Below are positions 17,851 through 26,395 of a stretch of DNA of 64,000 bases, one piece after another (the first letter of the stretch is position 1; every line of letters starts with the position of its first letter). Source of the stretch: Lactobacillus ultunensis DSM 16047 (GTDB taxonomy: Bacteria; Bacillota; Bacilli; Lactobacillales; Lactobacillaceae); the NCBI RefSeq assembly GCF_001436305.1, contig NZ_AZFO01000006.1:34946-98945 (forward strand). Reading direction: 5' to 3'. The notes below the pieces were generated by a model. That model was given only the letters and a program-made list of their open reading frames with translations, was not told the origin of the DNA and made no database searches. The translations under genes and the position numbers were made by a program.

Positions 17851-17911
17851 TTTTAGTCCTCCATCCAGCGACCATTCTCCAGGCAAACTCCTACACTATC
17901 TTTCAATTTTT

Positions 17912-17976
17912 ATATTATCAGAGCCAACTCGGCAATAACCGAAAACGTCCAATTCCGTCAATTTTTGGACTTATTT
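17912..17976 (-). promoter_or_regulatory. LytTR-type promoter P1 (exporter operon)
   Basis: Half-sites AAATAAGTC (17968-17976) and GAATTGGAC (17947-17955) on the minus strand are 21 bp apart; 29 bp after the second comes the -10-like TAATAT (17912-17917). The leader to the start codon is about 55 nt. The spacing is identical in P2, P3 and P4. Confidence 0.75.
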
Positions 17977-17997
17977 GGTAAGGAGTAAATTTTATTT

Positions 17998-18180
17998 CTA
18001 TTTATTCACTATCAAAAATATCAATGTTGTTGCAACAATACTAGAACACGCTATTATCAAATAATTAGATTCAATAGGGAGATGTTGAAATAATCGATAA
18101 CCTACAAAGATAATTTGAAAGAGCAAATTTAAAACATATACTACGTTAAAAATACGTTTACCAGTTATCATTTTTATCAC
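17998..18180 (-). CDS. Small membrane protein (60 aa)
   Basis: Two hydrophobic segments and basic residues at the N-terminus (MIKMITGKRIFN) are visible. No family is recognised. It is the last gene of the cassette beginning at 19400 and follows the 127-residue membrane protein by 18 bp. Confidence 0.55.
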   Translation of the reverse strand: MIKMITGKRIFNVVYVLNLLFQIIFVGYRLFQHLPIESNYLIIACSSIVATTLIFLIVNK

Positions 18181-18198
18181 CCATTTTTGCTTAAGTAG

Positions 18199-18582
18199 CT
18201 ACTTAATTTTTTGGATAAATATCGCTGCAATAATTAATCCTAACCAACTAACAATTGATGCAATTTTAGAATATCCTACATAAGTTAGTGTTCCGTAAAT
18301 AATCAATATAATTACGACTGCAATGAATAAGTAAATAAGCCTTTTCTTCATAGCGGCTTTATCCTTATCCTCAGTAGCAACTAAAACAGCGACAACTGTA
18401 CCACCTATTATTGATCCTATCAGTGCACCTAAAATTACTAACATTAGAATTCGTAGAAATGGAAGTGAACCTGAAGTCTTGATCAGAGCTGGAATCACTG
18501 AGGCTAGAATACCTATAATGATGCCTACTCCCATACCAATAAATATCTTTTTATTATCACGTGCAAATTTCTTATCATCCAT
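18199..18582 (-). CDS. Membrane protein of unknown function (127 aa)
   Basis: Four hydrophobic segments are present; the first two are glycine-rich (IGMGVGIIIGILAS, LGALIGSIIGGTV). I chose the ATG at 18582, which has GGAGGGG upstream. It lies after the XRE regulator in the same direction; no family is recognised. Confidence 0.7.
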   Translation of the reverse strand: MDDKKFARDNKKIFIGMGVGIIIGILASVIPALIKTSGSLPFLRILMLVILGALIGSIIGGTVVAVLVATEDKDKAAMKKRLIYLFIAVVIILIIYGTLTYVGYSKIASIVSWLGLIIAAIFIQKIK

Positions 18583-18630
18583 GATCCGCCCCTCCATTCT
18601 TCTATTTAGCGATCATTTCCCGAGAAATTT

Positions 18631-18840
18631 TTATTTCTTATCTTCTTTGTAAACCAACAAGTCCCCTGGCTGACAATCTAAAACTTCACAAATTTTACTT
18701 AACGTATCAAATCTGACACCATGCGCCTTACCTGTTTTCAGAATTGAGAGATTAGCTGGCGTGATACCCACCTTTTCCGCTAATTCTTTAGAAGACATTT
18801 TGCGCTTCAAAAGCATGAAATCTAACGTTACCTCAATCAT
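18631..18840 (-). CDS. XRE-family helix-turn-helix regulator (YozG-like)
   Basis: The 69-residue protein is a bare helix-turn-helix: KRKMSSKELAEKVGITPANLSILKTGKAHGVRFDTLSKICEVLDCQPGDLL. Small YozG-type regulators of this kind are usually found next to DUF2975 membrane proteins, as here (14 bp after it). It probably controls its own operon through the inverted repeat at 19444-19474. Confidence 0.9.
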   Translation of the reverse strand: MIEVTLDFMLLKRKMSSKELAEKVGITPANLSILKTGKAHGVRFDTLSKICEVLDCQPGDLLVYKEDKK

Positions 18841-18854
18841 CTACATCTTTCTTT

Positions 18855-19400
18855 CTAAATAATGGAGTCTGCATCTTCCTGAATTTTCATTCCGTACTTG
18901 AACACCAAGTAGACTACGTAGAAAACAGCTAAGAAAAGCAAGCCATTCGTAATGCTGCCTGGGTAGATCATATCGTTAGTCGTATAAGTTGAAAAACATG
19001 TGCGATGAGTTAGCAGCAGTACATATTCAATCACTGAACATACTGTATAAACACCAACGGTGATCAATAATTTACGTAATAGTTGCAGGTTATCGGCTGC
19101 GAAGTAGATCTCACGCTTGATGTTCTTGATAATCAAACGCGCATAGCAACATATCAGGAACGTAGTAATTGTTACTACTATTAACAAAAAAAACGTAATT
19201 TCCATAACTAAAATTATTTGATCAATGGATGATGCTCCGTGAGTGTTAAATGTACTCATAAAACCTTCTCGAAAGTCTGGATTAGATTTAATAAAAAACA
19301 TCATTACAAAGACGGGGACAAAGATAATTAAACCTAATACGCAAACTATTTGATAAATCCAGGCGAGCACTGTTAACAAATTCAAAATAAACTTTCTCAT
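18855..19400 (-). CDS. DUF2975-type membrane protein
   Basis: The 181-residue product has four membrane segments. The layout, with a short cytoplasmic helix (NIKREIYFAADNLQLLRKL) between the middle segments, fits DUF2975 proteins, which pair with XRE regulators. I chose the ATG at 19400, which has GGGAGA upstream, over one 36 bp earlier. It is the first gene of the cassette. The function of the family is not known. Confidence 0.75.
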   Translation of the reverse strand: MRKFILNLLTVLAWIYQIVCVLGLIIFVPVFVMMFFIKSNPDFREGFMSTFNTHGASSIDQIILVMEITFFLLIVVTITTFLICCYARLIIKNIKREIYFAADNLQLLRKLLITVGVYTVCSVIEYVLLLTHRTCFSTYTTNDMIYPGSITNGLLFLAVFYVVYLVFKYGMKIQEDADSII

Positions 19401-19443
19401 TCTTCTATCTCCCAAAAAGTAGGTTATCTCTTTCATCTTCTTT

Positions 19444-19480
19444 TTATAAATTATTGTATTACGATAATTTATAATTGCAA
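19444..19480 (-). promoter_or_regulatory. Promoter and inverted-repeat operator of the DUF2975/XRE cassette
   Basis: On the minus strand TTGCAA (19475-19480) and TACAAT (19453-19458) are 16 bp apart. A perfect 11-bp inverted repeat TTATAAATTAT/ATAATTTATAA (19444-19474) spans the spacer and -10, as expected for a repressor site of the XRE protein. Confidence 0.65.
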
Positions 19481-19523
19481 TACAGAAATAAAATATTCTT
19501 TGATAATAATTTTAGAGATTAAA

Positions 19524-19560
19524 AATACCGAATCAGTATTTTTTAACTAATTCGGTATTC
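19524..19560 (-). terminator. Terminator of the three-small-protein operon
   Basis: ACCGAAT/ATTCGGT arms with a partly paired centre (AGT/ACT) are followed on the minus strand by TATTTTTAA. It ends the operon that starts at 20257. Confidence 0.75.
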
Positions 19561-19568
19561 TTTATTTC

Positions 19569-19790
19569 TTAGCTTCGATTTTTCTTTCCTTTAATGTAAA
19601 AGAAAGCAAACACAAAGACATACGTTAATAGCAATGTAACGACAGTTTGCAAAATAAAACTATCAACATTGATCACATAGCGATCAAAACAATCATATAG
19701 TTCGCTGGCTACTAGCAGACTAACCCAAGTTATGCAGATTATCCATTGCTTCGAAGTCTTGGCTTCACCCCGTTTGATTATGTTTTTCAT
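19569..19790 (-). CDS. Small membrane protein (73 aa)
   Basis: The product has two membrane segments, a basic N-terminus (MKNIIKRGEAKTSKQW) and a basic C-terminus. Its ribosome binding site and first codons (GAGGTGTGAAAAATGAA) match those of the gene at 20042-20257, and both proteins share length and layout, which suggests an old duplication. No family is recognised. It is the third gene behind promoter P2. Confidence 0.65.
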   Translation of the reverse strand: MKNIIKRGEAKTSKQWIICITWVSLLVASELYDCFDRYVINVDSFILQTVVTLLLTYVFVFAFFYIKGKKNRS

Positions 19791-19819
19791 TTTTCACACC
19801 TCGGCATCCCTTAATCTAA

Positions 19820-20023
19820 TTAAACTTTAGTTTTTAGATTGACATCCTTTTTCATCCTAAAATATCTGATACCTGTATAACCTACCCAGATCGACAAAAT
19901 AGCAGCAACAGCACATAATTTCCAAACTGCCCAATTGCCAGCAATACTAAAAATCGCAACAATTAGTGCAATAACAGAAAAAATCACAGCACCAACAAAG
20001 TGTCTTTTAGCTTTTTCCAACAT
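19820..20023 (-). CDS. Small membrane protein (67 aa)
   Basis: Two hydrophobic segments lie between basic ends (MLEKAKRHF and RMKKDVNLKTK). I chose the ATG at 20023 because the upstream alternative at 20038 lacks a ribosome binding site. It is the middle gene of the P2 operon. No family is recognised. Confidence 0.6.
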   Translation of the reverse strand: MLEKAKRHFVGAVIFSVIALIVAIFSIAGNWAVWKLCAVAAILSIWVGYTGIRYFRMKKDVNLKTKV

Positions 20024-20041
20024 AATAATCACCAACATTAA

Positions 20042-20257
20042 TTATTGTTTTTCACTTTTTTTCTTATAATAATTATTCATAAAGATATTCATAAAGATAA
20101 CAAAAGCTATACTTTCAACTATATTCCAAATTACTGTTCCAAAGCTTAATGTTTTGTATTGAAAATAGTCCCATACCAGTCCTATTAACAGAGCCAAAAT
20201 ACCGGCGACAATACTTCTGTTTCTAACTTGACTCTTAGTTAAAATTTTATTCTTCAT
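20042..20257 (-). CDS. Small membrane protein (71 aa)
   Basis: The product has two membrane segments with basic ends (MKNKILTKSQVRNRS, YYKKKSEKQ). It is first in a three-gene operon behind LytTR-type promoter P2 and has GAGGTG before its ATG. The size, topology and control resemble immunity or accessory proteins of bacteriocin loci, but no family match is evident. Confidence 0.65.
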   Translation of the reverse strand: MKNKILTKSQVRNRSIVAGILALLIGLVWDYFQYKTLSFGTVIWNIVESIAFVIFMNIFMNNYYKKKSEKQ

Positions 20258-20302
20258 TTTTCACACCTCAACATTTCTTATCTAAATATCTATCTACTTC
20301 AG

Positions 20303-20367
20303 ATTTTACCTAAATTTTCCTAACGAAAAATAAAAAATACCAAATCGGTCACTTTTCGGACCAATTT
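20303..20367 (-). promoter_or_regulatory. LytTR-type promoter P2 (small-protein operon)
   Basis: Half-sites AAATTGGTC (20359-20367) and GATTTGGTA (20338-20346) are 21 bp apart; 29 bp later comes TAAAAT (20303-20308). The leader to the first start codon is about 40 nt. The same sequence folds into the terminator of the response-regulator gene. Confidence 0.7.
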
Positions 20368-20372
20368 GGTAA
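20334..20372 (-). terminator. Terminator of the LytTR operon, overlapping P2
   Basis: On the minus strand TACCAAATTGGTCC and its imperfect complement ending GATTTGGTA form a long stem followed by T6ATTTTT. The two stem arms are also the two half-sites of promoter P2. Confidence 0.75.
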
Positions 20373-20377
20373 TTCGT

Positions 20378-21181
20378 TTAATCAATACTTATATCTTCAA
20401 ATTTATCTATAATCTTTTCTTGCACGATCTTCTTATACCTACGGGAATAGATAATCGACATATCATTATCAAAAGTAATCGTTTGAGTACGGGGATTAAT
20501 TGAGCTAACTCTCTCCGGATTAATCAAGTAAGATTGCGATACCCGAATCAAAAACGGTGCTTTAGTTTCAATCTGATTAAGCGCGCCTCTGAATTCAGTC
20601 TCACCATGTTCGGTAACCATATGCACCTTATGTTGGGTAATGCTATTCTCGATGAAAACTACTTCGTTTTCACTCACCTTAAAGCCGCGACGACCCATCT
20701 TGTATGTGAAATCGTGCTTACCATAACGACCAACACTGGACAAGTTATCAAACGCGTTACGTAGCGTCTCCTCCAAACGATGTATTGTCTCCATCTGTGA
20801 TAAAGACTTGCTAATGTAATCAATCGCACCGATATGACGGCGATACGTTAACGGAGCATACTTATCGTACGCCGTTACAAAGATAATCTGAGCATTCTCA
20901 TCTTGCTTCTTCACGAATTCAGCCAAGTCTACACCGTTCTTCGCCTTAGATTCTCTGCTCAATTCAATATCCAAGAAATAAATACCATTTTTAATGTCAT
21001 TTGCCACAATATATCCTACAGTCTGAGCAAAATCATTTGCGACAAAAGTTACTTTTTCATCCAACTTGCCATAACTGGGATTGTCATCGGCCAGATTTTG
21101 AATAGATACATTAATGTTCTGAGCTAGTTGATTTGCCAGATCTTGATCATCATCACAAACAATAATGGGAAAATTAGTCAT
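20378..21181 (-). CDS. LytTR-family response regulator (AgrA-like) 1
   Basis: The 267-residue protein has a receiver domain (acidic pocket DDD at 10-12, phospho-acceptor Asp71 in FLDIELS) and a C-terminal LytTR DNA-binding domain (about 165-262: KVSENEVVFIENSITQHKVHM, then RVSQSYLINPERVSSINP). I chose the ATG at 21181, which overlaps the kinase stop by 8 bp. LytTR proteins bind direct repeats about two helical turns apart, matching the P1-P4 sites. It is the last gene of the P3 operon, so it would be autoregulated. Confidence 0.92.
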   Translation of the reverse strand: MTNFPIIVCDDDQDLANQLAQNINVSIQNLADDNPSYGKLDEKVTFVANDFAQTVGYIVANDIKNGIYFLDIELSRESKAKNGVDLAEFVKKQDENAQIIFVTAYDKYAPLTYRRHIGAIDYISKSLSQMETIHRLEETLRNAFDNLSSVGRYGKHDFTYKMGRRGFKVSENEVVFIENSITQHKVHMVTEHGETEFRGALNQIETKAPFLIRVSQSYLINPERVSSINPRTQTITFDNDMSIIYSRRYKKIVQEKIIDKFEDISID

Positions 21182-22523
21182 CTTCTTCACCGTCCTCAGT
21201 TTCAATCACCATATAAAAATCAAACCAGCCATCCTGAACCATGTAAGAAATAGACATATCAGGATACTTGTTCTCGATTTCCTTTATATTGGCTAAACCT
21301 AAACCGTTATGATCTTTTTTGGTTGTAAAACCACGCTCTTGAATCTGATTAGTTGAGATATTTTTATCTTGAACTTTATTTCTGATTTCGTATTCGAATT
21401 CACCTAAATTATCAAGATAAATCATTGATTGAATCTCAGCTTTTTTATCTTTAGCAAGCAGAGCCTTGCTCTCTTCAATCGCGTTGTCAAAAGTAATACC
21501 AATAATACGTACGAGATCTAATTCATCAATATGATCAGGCAGCTTTCTGATTTTGTTTCTGCACTCAAAGTTATAAGGTATCTTCAAGTTATAGATCTCT
21601 GTTAACTTGGCAATAATAATGCTTTTGATTGATTTAACATAAAGATGATTCACATCCTTATACTTAAGCAGTGCTTCAGAATTCAGATTGGTTTCAGTAT
21701 ATTTATCAAGCTTTTGAATTACTTCTTGAACGTCACCCTCTTGAGCGCTTATCTTTAAAGAATTCAAAATATTGCGATAATCGTGACGAAATGCTCGAAG
21801 ATCATCTTCGCTTTTCTCTAAATAAGTGGCATATTCTTCAAGATGGCGTTGATTTTGTTTTAGTTTTTCTTGATCCTTCTTTTTTATTAATTGCCTTTGT
21901 TCCTTTTGAATTAAACGATATATTCCAAGTGCAAAAATAGCCTGTATGATAAGAAAAGTAATAAAGAATACAGTAACTGATGGCACATGCTTAGTTTCGG
22001 TATAAACCAAACAGATAATAATATTAACTAAGAACAAATAGCAACTTAGCCATAAAAATATTTGTTTATTATCTCCTGATAATTGTAGTTTTATCTTATA
22101 ACTATACTTTTTTATGATAAATATAATAATTAAACAACTGAGTATAGCAAGTAAAAAATTTAAATTTAACATCATATTTTTACTTGTAGAGTCAATTATA
22201 ATTCCCAGTAAAATAGTACGTATTATATCAAGAATAATATCTACATTAAAGATAATTGTAAAAGAGCCTAAGATTAAATATCTATCAGTCAGTTTCTTAT
22301 ACATCAAGTAAAAAATAAATATTTCTATAAAATCAAAAAATAGATCTCCCTTATATCCATATCCATTTACACATATTCCAATCACTATAATTAAAAATAG
22401 CCAAAGATAATTCAACCTATTTCCAACTGTTAATCCTGTAATTCTAAAAAAGAACACATAATCTAGAATCATTGAAAAGATTGAAACTATTAACATAAGA
22501 CACAAAACGTAAATCGAAGACAT
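21174..22523 (-). CDS. HPK10-type histidine kinase (AgrC/peptide-pheromone type) 1
   Basis: The 449-residue protein has six to seven N-terminal membrane segments (residues 1-205), a coiled linker, the H-box FRHDYRN with His247, the N-box DNAIEES and the glycine box GLGLANIKEI. This design senses secreted peptides in bacteriocin and agr-like systems. It lacks a strong ribosome binding site and lies 45 bp after the closely related, frameshifted kinase 2, suggesting tandem duplication. Its partner is the overlapping response regulator. Confidence 0.92.
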   Translation of the reverse strand: MSSIYVLCLMLIVSIFSMILDYVFFFRITGLTVGNRLNYLWLFLIIVIGICVNGYGYKGDLFFDFIEIFIFYLMYKKLTDRYLILGSFTIIFNVDIILDIIRTILLGIIIDSTSKNMMLNLNFLLAILSCLIIIFIIKKYSYKIKLQLSGDNKQIFLWLSCYLFLVNIIICLVYTETKHVPSVTVFFITFLIIQAIFALGIYRLIQKEQRQLIKKKDQEKLKQNQRHLEEYATYLEKSEDDLRAFRHDYRNILNSLKISAQEGDVQEVIQKLDKYTETNLNSEALLKYKDVNHLYVKSIKSIIIAKLTEIYNLKIPYNFECRNKIRKLPDHIDELDLVRIIGITFDNAIEESKALLAKDKKAEIQSMIYLDNLGEFEYEIRNKVQDKNISTNQIQERGFTTKKDHNGLGLANIKEIENKYPDMSISYMVQDGWFDFYMVIETEDGEEDD

Positions 22524-22567
22524 AATTACACTATTTTTTAAACCATTTTTTCTGAAAGCTTATTATA

Positions 22568-23876
22568 TTAATTCTCAATCACCATATAAAAATCAAACCA
22601 GCCATCCTGAACCGTGTAAGAAATAGACATGTCAGGATACTTATTCTCGATTTCCTTTATATTAGCTAGGCCTAACCCTTTATGATCTTTTTTAGTTGTA
22701 AAACCACGTTCTTGAATCTGTTTAGTTGAGATATTCCTATCCTGAATTTTATTCCTGATTTCGTATTCAAATTCACCAGGGCCATCAGAATAAACCATGA
22801 TCTGAACTTCTGCATCCCTAATGTCACGCTTTTTTGCCATCATAGTTTTACTCTCTTCAATTACATTATCAAAAGTGATACCAATAATTCGCACTAGATC
22901 AAGCTCATCCACATGGTCTGGCAACTGATGAATACTACTGCGACACTCAAAATTATACGGAATATTCAAGTTATACATTTCCGTCAATTTAGAAATAATA
23001 ATACTCTTAATCGACTTAATATGAATATGATTTACATCCTTATACTTGAGCAAGGCCTTAGAATTCAGATTTGTTTCAGTGTATTTATCAAGTTTCTGAA
23101 TAACTTCCTGAACGTTGCCTTCTTGGGCACTTACTTTTAGAGAATTAAGGATATTTCGATAATCATGCCTAAATGAACGTAAGTCATCTTCGCTCTTTTC
23201 AAGATAATTTGCGTATTCTTCAAGTTGGCGCTGTTGCTGCTGATTTAACTTCATTCTTTGAATTTTTTCTTTTTCATTTTGCTCCTTCACAATTGCAAAA
23301 TAAATTGCAAATCCAAATATAGCCTGTATTAACGTCATAGATAAAAATACAATTACTGATGGAGAAAGATGATCTAAAAAAGCATTTATCCAATTAACCA
23401 CTAGCATTGAGAAGTACAAATACAAAAGAATGCCTACAAAGATTTTAACGTTCTGTCCCTGAATCTGTTTATATATGACTTCTCGCAATTTAGAAATTAT
23501 TACAAAAATTAGAAGATAAGCTACTAATAGTAGGACCAAAGCAAAGATTCTATTATTATTAATCTTGCTCATACAAAATAAGAAAACATCTATATAGAAA
23601 TCAAATATTAAGTTTATTAATGCTGAAACTATGACTCTATATTTATCGTTTCTACCAAAATACCAGTAAAAAGATAAAAGGCTCTATGAGTGATGCTATA
23701 TTTGAAAAGAATCTTCCGTAAACATTAACTACAAGAACAACTACAGACATAGCTATTAAAAATATGTAGTCTTTTTTTGAGCTGATATTTATTTTAGAAA
23801 TATAAAGAAATAAGAAAATATCAAAAATAATTGATAATAATGATATTCCTAAATCATAGATTACATTAATAACCAT
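22568..23876 (-). pseudogene. HPK10-type histidine kinase 2, frameshifted
   Basis: Two ORFs together give one kinase: residues 1-74 (23876 to 23652, ending FIFLLVFW) and a second frame that reads FGRNDKYRVIVSALINLIFD before the kinase body. Aligned with kinase 1 (FIFYLMYKKLTDRYLI), the shift corresponds to loss of two bases, probably one TA of TATA near 23655. The repaired protein would be about 436 residues. The H-box FRHDYRN and the C-terminal domain are intact and nearly identical to kinase 1; the N-box reads DNVIEES. The downstream part alone (from MSKINNN, 334 codons) could be made but would lack several membrane segments. Confidence 0.85.
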
Positions 23877-23889
23877 TCGGATTCCTTAC

Positions 23890-25086
23890 TCATCTACCAA
23901 CAATCCTATCCGCATTATCTTCCATAAATTTTCGTCTTTTGCCTGTCAACATCCACGCAAAGATCACTACACCGACAATTAACAACATAATTGAAACTGG
24001 CCAACCTGTAAACATAGTCGTTACGCTATCAGTACTTACACTCTCCAGATCATACAGAAAATGGATCAGCATCCCTAACCATAATTTGCCAGTATACAAA
24101 TACAACACGCCAAATGCTAAGCCAATACCAAACGCATATGTAAGTTGCTGTGCCGTCATATCAACAGAATAGAACGTGCCATTGGTAATAGTACCCAAGT
24201 TACTTAAATGCTCTAGACTAAATAAAATAGCCGAGATTACTACTGCTAACATAATTCTGCCTTTAAAATTGCGCATTGCATATAACAGAGCAATTATTTC
24301 TAGGATGCGAATCGTTTCTTCATAAATACCGGCTGTAGCAGCAAAAGCTACTATACCCGCAGTAAAATAATGTGAAACTTCAAAACTAGTCCAATGCCAG
24401 AAAGCAAGCAGTTCTGTCCAGGTATTCGCAATGTTGGCATATGTGCTAAAGAAGATCAGCCAGACCATCACTAATACAAGCACAATTAAAGATGTTAATT
24501 GAAAATTGCCAGTTTTAACAAACTTCAAGTTCCAGCTAAATTTCAAGTCCCATGCCTTGGTAATAAAGAAGCCTAAGACAAAGATTTCTATGGCAACTAT
24601 TAAGGCATCATATACAAGAAAGTGAAGCGACTCTGGCAAATTAATAAAATCATTGGCATTCATCGTAAAGCTTACATCAATGATAGCAATACTCAATACA
24701 CGAAGAAAGCCATTCTTTACTATCGGCATGTCAACTATTACCCAGGGAATATTTACCACCAATAGAAGGACACAGCCCACGATTGAGAAAAACATCGCAC
24801 AGCTTGGAAAGGCATAATTAAGAACTGAAATCCCAGTATAGACTACAAGGTTAAATGCATATGGTAAGGCTAAAACGCCAAGCCATTTGGCCGCAGCTTG
24901 GATATACTGATTTTTATTTTCTAAGAGAGTCAAAATAAAAATTACTACTAAAGCACACAAAGTAGTCGGATACACTAGCTTGGGCATCTTAAACATATGT
25001 ACAACATGCAGATTAATGCACAACATGAGTACTATCCCTATTACCAACTGAATTTTTAAAATCAAGTCATATATTCTATTCTTCAT
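23890..25086 (-). CDS. CPBP-family intramembrane protease-like protein 2
   Basis: The 398-residue protein has about ten membrane segments. The C-terminal half carries the CPBP (Abi) motifs: EETIR near residue 243, FSLEHLSNLG with His, and HFLYDLES. CPBP proteins of lactic acid bacteria are often bacteriocin self-immunity proteins (PlnI/SkkI type). It is about 40% like the preceding protein by eye, including the ending GKRRKFMEDNA. The first motif is EExxR rather than the usual EExxxR. Confidence 0.85.
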   Translation of the reverse strand: MKNRIYDLILKIQLVIGIVLMLCINLHVVHMFKMPKLVYPTTLCALVVIFILTLLENKNQYIQAAAKWLGVLALPYAFNLVVYTGISVLNYAFPSCAMFFSIVGCVLLLVVNIPWVIVDMPIVKNGFLRVLSIAIIDVSFTMNANDFINLPESLHFLVYDALIVAIEIFVLGFFITKAWDLKFSWNLKFVKTGNFQLTSLIVLVLVMVWLIFFSTYANIANTWTELLAFWHWTSFEVSHYFTAGIVAFAATAGIYEETIRILEIIALLYAMRNFKGRIMLAVVISAILFSLEHLSNLGTITNGTFYSVDMTAQQLTYAFGIGLAFGVLYLYTGKLWLGMLIHFLYDLESVSTDSVTTMFTGWPVSIMLLIVGVVIFAWMLTGKRRKFMEDNADRIVGR

Positions 25087-25098
25087 AGCGAGTTCACC

Positions 25099-26298
25099 CT
25101 ACCTTGTAGCAACAATCCTAGCAGCATTATCTTCCATGAACTTCCGTCTTTTGCCTGTCATCATCCAAATAGTTACGATTGTTGGCAACGCCATTATGAT
25201 CAAAGAAACTGTCCAATTTCCTAACATAGGTGATACAACTAATGTCAGCATTGTCTTACTAAAGGAAATAAAATCTATACTGAAATGTGCCAAAATGCAT
25301 AGCCATAGTTTACCCGTATAGAGGTACAAAGCAGCCATCAGCAATCCCATACCGAAGCTATATACTACTTGCTTTAGTACTACATCCAAATCATAGTGAA
25401 TACCAAAACTGGTACTTCCTAAGTTAATCAAATGAAATAATCCAAAGATAGCTGAAGATCCAACCACGGCTAGCACAACTTTACTCTTAAAATTATGAAA
25501 AATATACAACAAGAGCACAACATTCAGATAGCGTTCAGTTTCTTCTAGGATACCTGCTTCTGCCGATGCATAGAAACCTTTCCACGTAATCTCAAAAGTA
25601 CTAAAATCCCATTCAAAAAGTTGAGCTGGTACTTGAGCAAGGCCAATAAACGTATTAAAGAAGCTAAACCAAGCTAAAAAGACTACTAAAAATACCAGTA
25701 CCCACCATTGAAAGTTTTTGGTTTTAATAAACTTCAAATTCCATTCAAACTTGAATCCCCAAGCCTGCATAATGAAGAATGTCAAAATAAATACTGCAAT
25801 TGCATTAACAAAACCTTGGTCCACCATTACGCTTATGTAACTAGGCGCCTTCTTAAATACAACTACACTATACAATTGACTTAGGATCAACACTACAACA
25901 AGCATAAGACGTAGAACGCCATTTTTGATGGTAAGGTAACTAACTTTGACTACAGGTATAAAATTAACTAATAGAATTAAGCAGCCCAGGATTGAGAATA
26001 TAGGAGCCAATTGCTGAATTTTTTCATTCAGCGTTGAAATAGTTCCTGTCAATAGCCAATTGAAAATGCATGATAAGGTTAATGCACTCAATATATCGGC
26101 TGTAAATTTAAGATAATGATTCTTCTCAGCTAAGAATTGTAAAACCAAAGTTGCTATCAAGATAGCTAGAGAAATCCAATCAGCTACTGCAAGACGGGTC
26201 CAATTTAGCCCCTTTACATTTATATTCAGTAGAATAGCTAGTAAAATACTTAAGATTAATTCGAATTTTAAAATCCGATTCCACAGCTTCTGCTTCAT
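25099..26298 (-). CDS. CPBP-family intramembrane protease-like protein 1
   Basis: The 399-residue protein has about ten membrane segments with EETERYL, FGLFHLINLG and HFSIDF as CPBP motifs in the C-terminal half. It is the first gene behind promoter P3, in an operon CPBP1-CPBP2-kinase2-kinase1-regulator1. The gene order links putative immunity to the peptide-sensing genes. It is a tandem duplicate of its neighbour. Confidence 0.85.
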   Translation of the reverse strand: MKQKLWNRILKFELILSILLAILLNINVKGLNWTRLAVADWISLAILIATLVLQFLAEKNHYLKFTADILSALTLSCIFNWLLTGTISTLNEKIQQLAPIFSILGCLILLVNFIPVVKVSYLTIKNGVLRLMLVVVLILSQLYSVVVFKKAPSYISVMVDQGFVNAIAVFILTFFIMQAWGFKFEWNLKFIKTKNFQWWVLVFLVVFLAWFSFFNTFIGLAQVPAQLFEWDFSTFEITWKGFYASAEAGILEETERYLNVVLLLYIFHNFKSKVVLAVVGSSAIFGLFHLINLGSTSFGIHYDLDVVLKQVVYSFGMGLLMAALYLYTGKLWLCILAHFSIDFISFSKTMLTLVVSPMLGNWTVSLIIMALPTIVTIWMMTGKRRKFMEDNAARIVATR

Positions 26299-26325
26299 TG
26301 TTCTTCACCATCCCTCTTGATTAAA

Positions 26326-26390
26326 ATAATATAGCAATTTTAATTTTGAAGGACATAAAAGACCAATTTGGCATCGAAATGGACCAATCC
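26326..26390 (-). promoter_or_regulatory. LytTR-type promoter P3 (CPBP-kinase-regulator operon)
   Basis: Half-sites GGATTGGTC (26382-26390) and AAATTGGTC (26361-26369) are 21 bp apart; 29 bp later comes TATTAT (26326-26331). The site lies just upstream of the operon encoding response regulator 1, so positive feedback is likely. Confidence 0.75.
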
Positions 26391-26395
26391 GGTTA

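Noticed and set aside
22568..23572. The 334-residue kinase as a normal short kinase with few membrane segments
   Set aside because: Upstream sequence in the same frame continues the homology to kinase 1, and the 74-codon ORF supplies the missing N-terminus, so a frameshift is the simpler reading.
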